A DNA stretch of 64,000 nt, taken from NCBI GenBank assembly GCA_902805475.1, contig CADCSX010000001.1:2666001-2730000 (forward strand). Direction: 5' to 3'. The position numbers were made by a program, and so were the translations under genes. This stretch comes from Entonaema liquescens. Lineage: Eukaryota; Ascomycota; Sordariomycetes; Xylariales; Xylariaceae. Shown in pieces: positions 35,297 to 46,700 of the stretch. Position 1 is the stretch's first letter. The number at the start of each line of letters is the position of its first letter. The notes below the pieces were generated by a model. The model saw only the letters and a list, made by a program, of their open reading frames with translations. It was not told the origin of the DNA and did no database searches.

Positions 35297-36782
35297 GGAG
35301 GCGTTACGTTCTGTACCACTAGATAGAAAGGAAGTAGCGTTATGCAGTGGTACTCGGACTGGGGGGATTTGGCCTCTCAGGGATTCCTCTGTTTATGGTT
35401 CCTATCGAACTTGTGCTCTCGAGGTTCTAGGCTGACCCTGTACAGGCAAAGAGAAAGACTTGGGTTGTAAGCAGCCCAGGTATTTCTCTTGCGCATGTCA
35501 ATTTTTTTGTGCAAGTCTACCGGCGATGCTGCGACGTCTAGTTTAGACGCCTTTTATGACTAAATACTAGTACAAGTCCCTACACGGTATTAAAAGAAGT
35601 AAAATTATGATGACAAGCAGGTATAGGGAAGGCTACTTTCTGAGTTGCTACTACGTACTAGTAGAAGTAGGGGTTTGGATCTTGAGATCTTCTTTAGATC
35701 TTCAGGGCCAAGAAGATCCGAGCACATGTATTGGACGGAGAGGTTTCCGGGATGGAAGGATGGAGGGTATGTCTCGGTTCAGGTACCACAGGCACAGAGA
35801 CAGAGATGCAGAGATGCAGAGATGGTTAACGTTCGGCCGGTTTTTCCCGAGCGATGTGCTCTACTCTTGTGTTATGATGTGGTTATGTTTAGTTCAGGGG
35901 TTGGGTTTTATTAGGTCTAGCTAGTTAGGAGTTAGGTAGTGATGAAGGTTTTAATCAACTTGTTTGTTTAATTAGAAAATATTCAAATATTTTGGGGGCG
36001 TTTTTTTTTTTCTAGAGTCTGCATCTAAATTTGAGCGTCTTAATCTGAATATGTCTCAGCGCCTCGTCTTGATACTGGCTTTCGTGAATTTCCCCGGTCG
36101 TTTTATGAATGAATAATGACGATATGCTCATGCCAAGAATACGGATGTAGATGTATTTGAATTTTACAAGGCAAAAAAAACATTGGGCATGGATGTAATG
36201 TTCTCGATAACCGAGCGTGTCGACCCAGATCTCCGGGCCTGTGTTCCCTGCGGAGATCGGAGAAAGCGTTTATTTTTTAGGGGGTAGGGGGGGGAGAGGA
36301 GGGGGATTTGGTTAGTTAGTTATTAATTCTACTCTCACGTCTTGAGATATTTCATAATATTATTTTATAATCATGATTATGATTATGATGACGACTATGA
36401 TTTATTATGAATTACTAATCAGCAAGTAACTAATTGTAACTAATTGTAACTAAAACCCATTGTCTCTCTAAACTTGTCTCTTCAGCGGATGCTTCTTTGT
36501 CTCGGAAACGGTCTGTCCGTATAGGTATATACCATGTAGGTATAATAAACTAGCTTAGGTATAATATACGCAGGGACGAGCTTTGCAGACGGTCAAGATA
36601 AAGAGAGAAGGCGGTATGATACGTAGGACAATCTCCATCGTGCGGATCTTGCATCTCATCGGCGACCTAACGAGTATTGATGTTACATATATGTATAGTT
36701 ATACATATACCTATATATACATACATACCTAGGTTAGATAGTTATGTGTGTATATAACTACAAGTATACTTAAAATGAGAAC

Positions 36783-36806
36783 AAAATAAAATAAAATAAA
36801 ATAAAA
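36783..36806. repeat. 5-bp repeat (AAAAT)n
   Basis: Four to five copies of AAAAT in the region downstream of flbD. Confidence 0.75.
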
Positions 36807-37105
36807 CTACACACAGTATCGCGGATCATGCCCCAGCTTACACCGCACGCAAACCCCGGTCGCCACTCCATCTCGACCTCGCATGGATGTCTCGTCACGT
36901 ATGTAGCATACCTTACTTAGGTAGTTTAGTACCTATATCACCTGTACCATCATCATGTATACATCTACGCAAGCAAAAAAATAAAAATAAAATCCAAAAA
37001 GATCCCTGCGGCCAGCTCGTCAGTACCAGGCTGCCGGTAACACTTCCTGCTCCAACAGTCAAACGGTCGGGTTTCCACTGAACCGGGAGGTAACCGGAGG
37101 GGGAG

Positions 37106-37153
37106 ACACACACACACACACACACCCATACACATACACATACACATACACAC
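37106..37153. repeat. CA dinucleotide and CATACA hexamer microsatellite
   Basis: An AC dinucleotide run followed by CATACA hexamers. It gives misleading Met-Cys and Cys-Val frames on the minus strand. Confidence 0.9.
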
Positions 37154-39235
37154 CAGAAAGAAGGATCTTTCCGCAATCCCCGTTATTGAATAGATAGTGT
37201 TGCTTCTCTCATCCCCATGTCCCTGTCGCGCGGTTAATTTGCGGTGTACACATAGCTATTATCCATCCCCTCGTGACGGATCTCTTCCCGGCTGGTCTTG
37301 TAGCGTGACTTGAGTTTAAGCTTGCCTTTCCTTGCCCTTCCTTGCCCTGCCTTGCCTTGCTTAGTCTTGTCTTCGAGAAGAAATAGAAAGAAAAAAAGAA
37401 AAAGAGAGATAAATGCATAGGACTTTCTAATCATTCCACCCACGACCAGAGCGGTCTGCAAGGGGGCGGCTGGCCGCATAGACTTATCATACGTGTATAA
37501 TACATACATATATACCTACATCATACATACACGTATAGGTAGCCTTACATGTGCGTACGAGGATATGTAGGTCCATTCGGGTTCCCGTTGCCCATGTCTA
37601 CGTATTCTCCGCACAAGCAGCGAGCAAGGAGGATATTCCTACGCCGTTTAAAAAGCCCCTTAATAAATACAATCTCCCACAGCCCCTCCGGGGGGAGGGG
37701 GAGAGGGGTGGCGGCCGTTTCCCGCCAAGTCGGTGGGATGTGCCGATAAGCGCCAACGTTGATGAAGAGGGCATTTAGGGAGGGTAAATGGCGCGTGGGT
37801 ACAAACTACTCATGTACTGACGAACATTCTGATGTACAAGGTAAAGAATGCGTATCTGCCAATGCAAGGGTATCTTATGAATAGCAATAGCACTTAAAAC
37901 AGCTATGTGGCTGACCAGATAAACACCTAGGAATAAACCAACTTCGATATGTGCGTATACACACCTGGTCCCGTATCATGAGCCTTCTTCTCATTTCTTT
38001 TTTTTCTCTCGACGTTGCAATGCTTGGTAATTCTATTAGCTTGATACCAGCCCATCCTCTCCGGGGTTTGAATAAGAAGGTTATACAAGTAAAGGATGAC
38101 TGGGGATAACGTAGTAAAGCGTGATGCGGCAGGATCAGAGATCTGCACCACAATACCGCCGGCTGGTTGGTCAAGCTGGACAAGGGGGGTTCCCTCCCTT
38201 GTGGTACCGACTCGCCTCGGACTTAGGCGGCAACGTTTATATTATCATCCTTCGTCTACGCCTTATGAGCACAAGAAGGCCGTCCCGAAACCAATACCTG
38301 TTCCTCTCGGGCATAACACACCATCTTCTTCCTCGTAACACTTTCCTGGTGCGCTACGAAGCGGACACTCTCGAATAGGGGTCAACCCTGAAACCGTTCT
38401 ATAACGTCCGCTTCACTGTTGATCTCGGAGAGACATTGAGATAGACAACTCTCCATCAGAGGAACCATAGTTACCTCTCCTTTTTCGAGCTTGGTGCGTT
38501 CCACAGCATCGTCGAGTCCTATCGACCGGTTTCTGCTCGTGAAGTAGGAGGATCAGAAGCCACACCATCTTGGCCGCCGTTGAAGGGCAGCTTGCTCCGC
38601 GTGAGGGGGCCGTTCCACTTAGACCATTGTATTCTACCGTTGGTATCATCTAAATTCTGTGTGTTGTTCAGCGTGCGGTTATTCCTGCTCTTACAACCCT
38701 AAGTTAGTACGGGGTTGGTATCAATAGAATCGTATTGTATTAATTCATGACATTGCAGTTCCAGGCTAGTTTGGTAAGGGCCTCCTTCTTCTCAACCTGG
38801 ATACTCAGCTCTTCCACTGGTGGATGTCAGCCCAACCAGACTTTCTGAAGAGCTAGTCAAATGTTATCCTTTGGCCAACCCATCCCAAGTAATCTCCAGC
38901 ATTTCCAGCTCTGTTAGATAAACATCTAATTTTCGTATCAAATAATGACGTATAGTAAAATGACGTTGAGACCCCATTGCTTCCCAATGCTAGTTGTCAT
39001 AACGTCCCCAATAAGGGTTTTTCTTCCCAGATTTGCATTAGCAAATACATACGCCCCAGTGGCAACACTAAGAAAATATAAAACAAACATAAGATAAAAT
39101 AAAATAAAATGAAATAATAAGGTATTTCCTTGTTCACCAGTGTACTATCCTCTCCGTTGCTCATATTCGGGGATTTTTATCTGTAGTTCATGAACGTAGG
39201 CCTAAGAGACAGCCCCTTGCTAGAGCATGGTACGC

Positions 39236-40411
39236 TCATTGGGCCAAAAATTGCAACGCCATTTTGCGCTTCACCTCGCGACATTCCTCCCCGCCCTGTA
39301 AACATTGAGATGGGCGCCGAGGATAGGGTGATGCGCGATGGGAAGATGGAGATCGGGATCCCGAACTACGCCGCCCCGGCCATCTCGCCAGATGATGCGG
39401 TGGTGTACCGGGTGCGGTCTGCGGTCGATAATATGGATCGTCACTATTCCTTGGGATGCATTCGCTGATAGGTGGTAATGATAACTGGTTCTGGCGAGAG
39501 TCCTCCCTTGCTGGTTCCGAATCATTATGAAGATTCAGTGCTTGAAACTCGCACGACGGCGAAGGTAAGTTGGACCGTAGCGGAGGTAATCTGATGCAAG
39601 GCCTTTGTGAGTGGCTAGGAGTGTTGATAGGGTAGTTCGCTAAGCCACGACTCGGTTCCCGGGAAGCAGAAATAGGCGTGTCTAAAGGCTCAATAAGGGG
39701 TGACGAGGATGTAGAAGGTGATGGGAGCCCTGAGAGCTCTGAGTGGTCGTCCCACGATCCAGTGAGACGGCGGCTCTGGTAGTTGTATGGGGAGGTTATA
39801 CCGTAGGTAGAAGGATTGGTAGAACGACGACGAGGGAGATATGTGGGAGAAGCCGGGCACGATATTGCGGTGCGCTCCTGGAGAAGCGTAGGCTGCCTGA
39901 AGTATTCACGAAGTGCGTGCTGTTCGTCTTGCCCGTGAAATGAGCAGATTGAGTAGGCAGAGTGTAAGTGATGATGATATGGGTCGTGACGATGATACAA
40001 TTCCGGGGCCTGCGAATGTTCTGGCGTAGACTCGTTGTGGATATTTTGTCCATAAGCTCTGGCTTGGTGGTTTTCGGTTACTCTACGCATTAGGCGTTGC
40101 CGGCGGTTCATGCTACCATTCCACCAGTTCTTGACCGCATTGTCGCTTCGGTTATTGAGGGCCCTGGCAATCTCAGCCCAACGCTTTCCCCTCTCTTGAA
40201 CCATTTTTTCTATTAAGACTCCCTCCTCAGGAGTAATAGGGCAGTGATTCAGACCAGGCTTCAGGTTCTGGTGATAGCGCTCCCTACATTGCTTGGGCGA
40301 CCTCGTTTGCACGCGCTGTGCGATCTTGACCCAATTCAAGGCGCCTTGTTGTTCGACGATCTCCTTCAGCATCTCATCTTCGCGATTGGTCCAAGGGCCC
40401 CGTCTCGACAT
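39236..40411 (-). CDS. flbD: Myb-type two-repeat DNA-binding regulator, FlbD/RCA-1-like
   Basis: Transcription factor of the FlbD family, which controls asexual and sexual development in Aspergillus (RCA-1 in Neurospora). Single exon, 391 residues. Two Myb repeats fill the N-terminus: R2 at about 4-53 (RGPWTNREDEMLKEIVEQQG, then SPKQCRERYHQNLKPGL) and R3 at about 57-104 (ITPEEGVLIEKMVQERGKRW, then NNRSDNAVKNWWNGSMNRR). The tryptophans are Trp7, Trp27, Trp78, Trp96 and Trp97. The remaining 285 residues are rich in His, Ser, Pro and Arg and low in complexity. A short conserved-looking end (EVKRKMALQFLAQ) resembles the basic-hydrophobic terminus seen in FlbD proteins. About 3.3 kb of gene-free DNA lies upstream, consistent with a heavily regulated developmental gene. 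The family call is sure; orthology to FlbD is likely but not proven. Confidence 0.9.
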   Translation of the reverse strand: MSRRGPWTNREDEMLKEIVEQQGALNWVKIAQRVQTRSPKQCRERYHQNLKPGLNHCPITPEEGVLIEKMVQERGKRWAEIARALNNRSDNAVKNWWNGSMNRRQRLMRRVTENHQARAYGQNIHNESTPEHSQAPELYHRHDPYHHHLHSAYSICSFHGQDEQHALREYFRQPTLLQERTAISCPASPTYLPRRRSTNPSTYGITSPYNYQSRRLTGSWDDHSELSGLPSPSTSSSPLIEPLDTPISASREPSRGLANYPINTPSHSQRPCIRLPPLRSNLPSPSCEFQALNLHNDSEPAREDSRQNQLSLPPISECIPRNSDDPYYRPQTAPGTPPHHLARWPGRRSSGSRSPSSHRASPYPRRPSQCLQGGEECREVKRKMALQFLAQ

Positions 40412-42268
40412 CTTGACGGTTCCGTTCAGAGGCAGGTATGTAAGGTGGTAATAAAAATAATATAGGGATGATGGTCAAAGAGTATAAGCTCGTGTTGCGA
40501 TAAGTTGTGTCCAGAAATATATATGAACGATATGGGGTATCAAGATGTGAGTGGAAATGACGAACAAATCACTGGGGATGTTAGCCATCGAAGCCAGCTT
40601 TAAATCATAACATTTACACTAGGCTCAGGGCGATGCTTGGGCTTTAAACTCTAGTTCTGTGTCTACGACCCTAGGAAACTATGGGATTTGGGGTTTGGCT
40701 ACTCGTATAAGTAGCTCACATCATCGAGATCTTGATGTAGGTCCAGCGGGTTTCGTAGCTTTGAGCTGTTGATGAATTTGTATCGACTATGGCGAGTGTT
40801 GAAGTAGACAGTAAGACCAGAGTTGGAACCAACCTAAGCTAAGAGAGAGCCTAAGTGCTAGACAGAAGAGAGACGTGAGAGTGAAGCAGAGGTAGAAAAG
40901 GTACAGTAGCACAGGACATAAGAAGATGATTATATATATTGGCTGTAGGCTTAGACGTATATTATGAATATAGTTGAACGAATAATGAGGCGGGATGGGG
41001 GCTGGAATAGTACAAGGTTAAGGTACGTTGATAGAGAGAAGCCATGTGGGAGAGAAGTCATGTAGGAGAAAGGTAGAAAGAGAATAGGTATGTAGGCTAG
41101 AGAGAGAATAGGCTAGAGCAAGGAGAAATGAATAAGTCGAGTAAGCACGAACGAGTACGAGTATGAGGAATGGAAACTATAGAAACGATACATGGTAGTT
41201 GCAACACCAGTATCAGCAAATAACAGAAGTAGCAATGGTACACTGCGGGCGGGTGTAGATCTGTAAGTTCTAGGAGACCCACATCCTTCTCAGCAGCTGC
41301 TTTCTCCAGCTGTTCCTTCTCTACATAAAATAACTAGGTAGGTATATACCTAACATACATGTATGTATATGATTACCAAGGTACTTACGTAGCCTACACA
41401 TCTACATGTGCAATGTAAGTTATGTGTATGTGTACCGTAGTTGCTGGTTCCAGTTGATTCGTCTAAGCAAAGTGCTTTCCAAGGTTCAAGGTTCGTACCA
41501 CCTGCGTTCTTTAGCTCCTAGCTTAAGCACAAGTAAGAAGCAAAAAGCAAATCGAGAAATAACAGAGAAGGGTTATAGAAAAAAAGAAAAAAAGAAAAGA
41601 AAACGTCCAGCCACCGCCTCTGGCGTCAGGTAAGGTAGGCAAGGCCAAAAAATAGGCGCAATACGTGGATATGGGGCAACCCCTTATCCGCCGCCAACGT
41701 AGTGGGGGATTGGGGGGAAGAGAATTGTGTACAGTTCAACGCTTTTCCTTTCATTCTCTGTCTCCTTGCTTTTCTCATCATATCTAACTTTTTTTTTTTT
41801 TTTTAGAACAATGACGCTTCATTTTCTTTACTCGTTTTACTGTAATACACCACCACGTCTCTGTATACTACACGATTCATATTAGACCGTGAACATTCTC
41901 TAGAGCAGTATTCTGATAAAGTATTATCAGCTACAAAGGTTGTTACGAAGCTGGTCAGGTACCGCTATCTGGTAAATAAGTTTAGGCCTGGGCCGTACCG
42001 ATTCGTAACTTGAGACTAGACGAAGCTTCGAGTTATGTAGATAAAAATAAAATAAAATAGAATGAAAAATAAAAGATAAAAAAGAAGTTAGTTCCTGGCT
42101 AGTGGAGAACCACGAGGCTTACACATGCCCGGTCTGAGATGGCAGATGCCGAGTGAGGATTAGACCAGAAAGATGACTTGTTTCGCGAAGGGCCCCCTTT
42201 CATTCGAACTACTAACCCATGCGACTTACATACATGAAGTAATAGGTGGTATATCGATGCTCATCGTG

Positions 42269-42330
42269 GTAGCGTAGCAGCATAGCAGCACGATGGCAGC
42301 ATGGAAGCATGGAAGCATGGAAGCATGGAT
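42269..42330. repeat. AGCAT / GCATGGAA imperfect tandem repeat
   Basis: GTAGCAGCATAGCAGC-like units pass into three to four copies of GCATGGAA. Upstream region of flbD. Confidence 0.75.
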
Positions 42331-42584
42331 GTGCGAACCCCAGATCCGACAAGGGGTTCCGTACAGCTATCCTTAGTGTACTATATCCCCTGCTCGGTAC
42401 CTTATTTTTATATATACTTCATATGTAAATCATTTGTATATAGCTCGAGTATCGGTACTTATTTAATCGATCAACATAGCCCGGCCGTTTAAAGTTCGTT
42501 AGGGTGACGATCTACGCATGTGGCTTTGCATGTATATCCCCCCCCCTTCTCTAGCGACCCATTAACTTGGGATCCCATCTTCCA

Positions 42585-42627
42585 TCTTTCTCATCTTTCA
42601 CCTTTCATCTTTCATCTTTCATCTTTC
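42585..42627. repeat. 7-bp pyrimidine repeat (CATCTTT)n
   Basis: About six units of CATCTTT or CACCTTT in the upstream region of flbD; strongly strand-asymmetric (pyrimidine on the plus strand). Confidence 0.75.
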
Positions 42628-43709
42628 TACTAGCTACCTATGTAGTTAACTAATAACCTTCCAAGATATTGTTGGTGTTCTTCAGCCTGTTGGGATTTTT
42701 GATATGCTTACTGTATGTTCAATTCTTAATTAGGGGAGTACCTTAACCCTCTTCCTTGTTTTCGATATTCTCTAGGACCCATTCGTCACCTTAAAAAGGC
42801 AAAGCCAAGCGAACATAGCATCTCCGGGCTTGCGGGGGGCCTCCCTTGACTATTTTGTCGATAGTGCTGCAGATATCGTGACCGTTGAAAAATCTTACCC
42901 ACAGCTAAACTTCAGCCGCACCCTGTCTTCATTCTTCGCCGGCTGAAACCCATCTCACCCCCACCACAAGACTAAGTCACCACAAGACTAAGTGGGAAGC
43001 AGACAAGCTGCGACGAGTCGGCACATTCCCATTGACCGGTACGATACCACCTGACATACTGTGGAAACTACCCACTAACTCTTGCGTAACCTTGACCTTG
43101 CTTTAATGCATCTTCTTCTTGGTAAGTGAGTATTCTACGTATAAAGCAACAAAAACACGGGTTTTTTCTCATCTGCAAAAAAAAATGGCAAGAAGGGAGA
43201 TGATAAAATCATATGAATAGAGAAGGGAAAATGAGAAACTCATAACCGAGCGAAATAACTAGCCTTACCCATCCATAGGGCGTCAGCTCTGGGTATATTT
43301 ACAAGATTCCATCGACAGCATACCCTAATAAATTCACGCTGCCATAATACCAAACGCCCCTGCCCGTCGTTGCTGAAACGACTGCAAATTTCTGTCCCAA
43401 AGGTAACGTAACCCTACCAGCACTTGGTCCGAGTCCGCCTACCTGTTCTATCATAGAAACATTGAGTTCTTCGTCCAAAGCCGGCGTAATCAGGCCCAAA
43501 ATGCAAATCAGAGCCCTCTCAGGTTACCCTCTCAAGCTAACCGGAACTCCGTGCTCTTTCATATACGTAGATGGGTAACAACACAACATGTGCCGCACCT
43601 AATGCGATGAACATCCTTAGCCGCTATCGAATATTCCCGAGCTCATTCCCAGCCCACGTCAAATGCAAGACCCAAGGGTACTATAACTAACCTCATCCCC
43701 GGAAATGCC

Positions 43710-46700
43710 TCACTGTTGCTCTATAGGTAGATAGATATCGCCGCCTTCCCCGGCCACCCAACGCCGCCATGCTTCTTGGTACGCCCACTCCAAATCAGAC
43801 ACCCATCTGCGTGTATTGAAGAGTGCACATTTCCACTTCGCCTCGAAAAGAATCCTTCGCATCTCGGCCAGTCGCCCGTTCCCTTCGCAATACTCCCCAC
43901 CCGTATACCGATAAGTCAAGCTTCCCGCAAGCCTGGTCGCGAGTAATTCGTAGTCACCATCGTTAGAAGCAGTGAGTTCCCGAGCAACCTCATCTCCGGC
44001 AGGCGTCTTTGGTAACGCTCCTCTGAGAATCGACGCTGCCATACGGGAGCACATTTTATATGGGTATCTTGGTAGAGTCAGCAAAGGAGTACTCGACCAC
44101 AGGACATCTGCAGCCGTTGTGTGCGCGTTGCACTCTGGCGTGTCTAGAAAGAGGTCGCAGATGCGTGCTCGTGAAATGTGCTGCTGCTTCGGCGCCACAT
44201 CTGTAAAAATGATCCGACTTGCCACGTCCTCACCGGCCCAGGCCCTGGCTGTTTTCTTCAGGTTGCTCTCACCAAGCTCAGGGAACCTGAGAAGCCACAG
44301 AATGGCTTTGGGGACATTGGAGAGTATGCGTAACCACGTGCGAAAAGTGGAAGGGTCAATCTAAATGGCCGAGTTAGTCGTGGCTATTTCGGGTAATGTG
44401 TATTTGGGATCAAGAAAATACCTTGTATAACTGGTTGAAATTGCCAAGTATGACAGTATCGTCTGGGAGGTTCGGAAATAGTTCCTTGCGCATCTTCCAT
44501 CGACGTCGTTGTTCATCTACCCATGTCATATGCCTTTCAGCGGGATCGCATGATTGTGCGTGGTCGCAGCAGAAGAACGTGTCACGGCAGAACACAATAT
44601 TTTCGGAATACATCCAATCACCGGTTTCACTAAACTCGTCATCCCGAAAAACGTCTTCCAAGTCTGTGTTGCTTCTCATAGGCCGCAACGTAGATGGAGG
44701 AATGGCGATTCTATCGGCTAAGATGTAGTCGCACCATTCAGCACCAAGGGTACCTGCGAATCCCATGAAAGACATCTGGATTGGTGCTGGCCGAGCTGCG
44801 AATATTTCGTTCCTAGCGCCTCGGGTGTAGCCGTTTAAGTTGACGAGGATATGGATCTCGTCTTTCACTATCTGCTCTACAAGCTTCTCCGAAGGCCAGT
44901 TGCTCACATCGCGAAACACAGGCGCCTCGCGTTCTATTTGTAACCGATGGACTGATTTATCGCTCGCGGTAGTAGCATAACAGAAAGCCTTCGCTCGTGA
45001 TGGGTCGTGAAATCCGAATACGGATTGCATTCTGTATGTGGTTAATTTACGAAATAGCAATAGTCGAGGCGCCATGGGTAGGAATATAACTTACAGGTGT
45101 GCGAGTGGATGATTATTGAAGTCCGACGATACATATCCGATATTGAGGTGTGGGCTAGGCGGAGGGGGCGGCGCGTACACGAAGTTGGGAAGCCACGGGG
45201 ACTTCAGAGTTGAGCACGATATCCTGGCGGCGTTCCGCTGGGAAATCATACGTATGTCCTTGGCCGTCAATGGGCAGGTGAAGGTATGGAAAGGAAGCAC
45301 AGTCGGTGCTGCTGGCACAGCCAAAGACGCTGGCAGCTTAAGCCGAGGGTATCCTGACTGCGATGCACGGTTGTGAACGTACTTGTCCAAGTACCAACGG
45401 CGCATCATCGCTTTCATTGAACGCTCCACGAGGCGAAGAATTTTGAACCTTCCCAGGGTTGACCTGCCCATCTACGCAAGGCGTCCTCAATATTGGGACT
45501 TTGTCGTGTTCCCTCCGCTGCTAGAAATTTGACCTGTGAAACCAGGAGCTCGAGAGCCCCGTTTCGCAAAATGCCAGCACCCCAATGGCACGACTCTGCA
45601 AGTTGTTTCGAGACGATATCAACGACATTCTTCATCAAGCCGCTACCAGACCCTTCATTTTTAACATCCCGAAGCATTCCTTTGTCATCAACATGCCAAC
45701 GGTCGTATGCTCCACCGTGCAGTAGTACACCACCTCGACCACTCCAATCGCACACGGAGTTAAGAGCCGTAGAAAGGCCACACACCGCTTCCGCGAATTC
45801 GGGATTAGAGTTGACAGCGCGCCTATAATACATAATAGCATCACTAATGCGCCCACGGTCCTTGACAGCGTTGGCAAGATTTGTAAGGGCGATATCGAAG
45901 TTACCATCACAGGCAACAGCCTGCTCATACATTTGTATTGCAAGGTCAAGTTGGCCGATATCCTTCAGTAGGCTTCCAAGATTCGTGTGGAGATGAACGT
46001 GCTTCGAGTCTAAACTCAAGCCATAGTTGTAATAGGCAAGAGCTAGTGCGAGACCACTGCCAGGAGCAATTCCAGGAATTGGTGGTATGTTCGGGCTTTC
46101 TAAAATCTGTAGCTGCGAGGCAGTACTCGTGTGCTGGACGCTGGCTAATAGAATTCCTACATTGTTAGCCGTTGAAGGACTCTCAGAGAGTGATAAGGAT
46201 AGATAGTAAAGCGCTAAAATGTCGCCAATTCCAGAGGGCTGGCGTAATAGTCTTGGAAAGGAACCTCCATTCGACATGGCGTCTTGGAAGATTTTCGCTA
46301 ATGAAAGTAGCGAGTTGCTGGTGGTAGAAATTGCCGACCTCTTTGGCGCACCGTCCGGCACGAAGCGTAAGCCAGGGAGCTCCCCATGAGCCGCAAAAAC
46401 CAATTGTGCAGTATGTCTTGCTTTCTCAGGGGGGAGAAGTAGGGGTCCCATAGATGGTGTACGAAGGCTACCCCGTCTAGATAATCCGGATATGTCTGTG
46501 GGAGACAGAACAGACTGTATTCGGCGTATTAATGAATTAATACATTTGAGCTTCTTCCCGGCACTGATAAGCACGGCCTCCTCAAAGGCTTCGGAAGCCT
46601 GGTCGATATCTTTCAGCGCATATAGCATATTTCCTTTGGCGTGAATCAAAGCTATTATACGGCCATTCTCATTACCGCTAACGCAATAACCACTTGAACC

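Larger units (their letters stand above)
35297..39235. other. Gene-free region downstream of flbD and of the 33573 gene
   Basis: About 3.9 kb between two convergent genes. It contains AATAAATG-type AT-rich stretches (35930-36430), a short AAAAT array at 36783-36806, a CA/CATACA microsatellite (37106-37153), CCTTGCC-type units (37323-37360) and an AAAAT array at 39090-39115. Several short overlapping frames (37549-37778, 38096-38378) have no recognisable domain. Confidence 0.45.
40412..43709. other. Long upstream region of flbD, 3' side of the OGT-like gene
   Basis: About 3.3 kb with no supported gene. Its left part is the promoter and probable 5' leader of flbD (minus strand). It contains a T run at about 41790-41805, GCATGGAA units (42292-42328), and CATCTTT-type units (42585-42627). 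The small frames are shadow-like. Confidence 0.5.

Noticed and set aside
38096..38378. Overlapping plus-strand frames in the gap downstream of flbD
   Set aside because: Two frames are open over the same bases without domain content or splice support.
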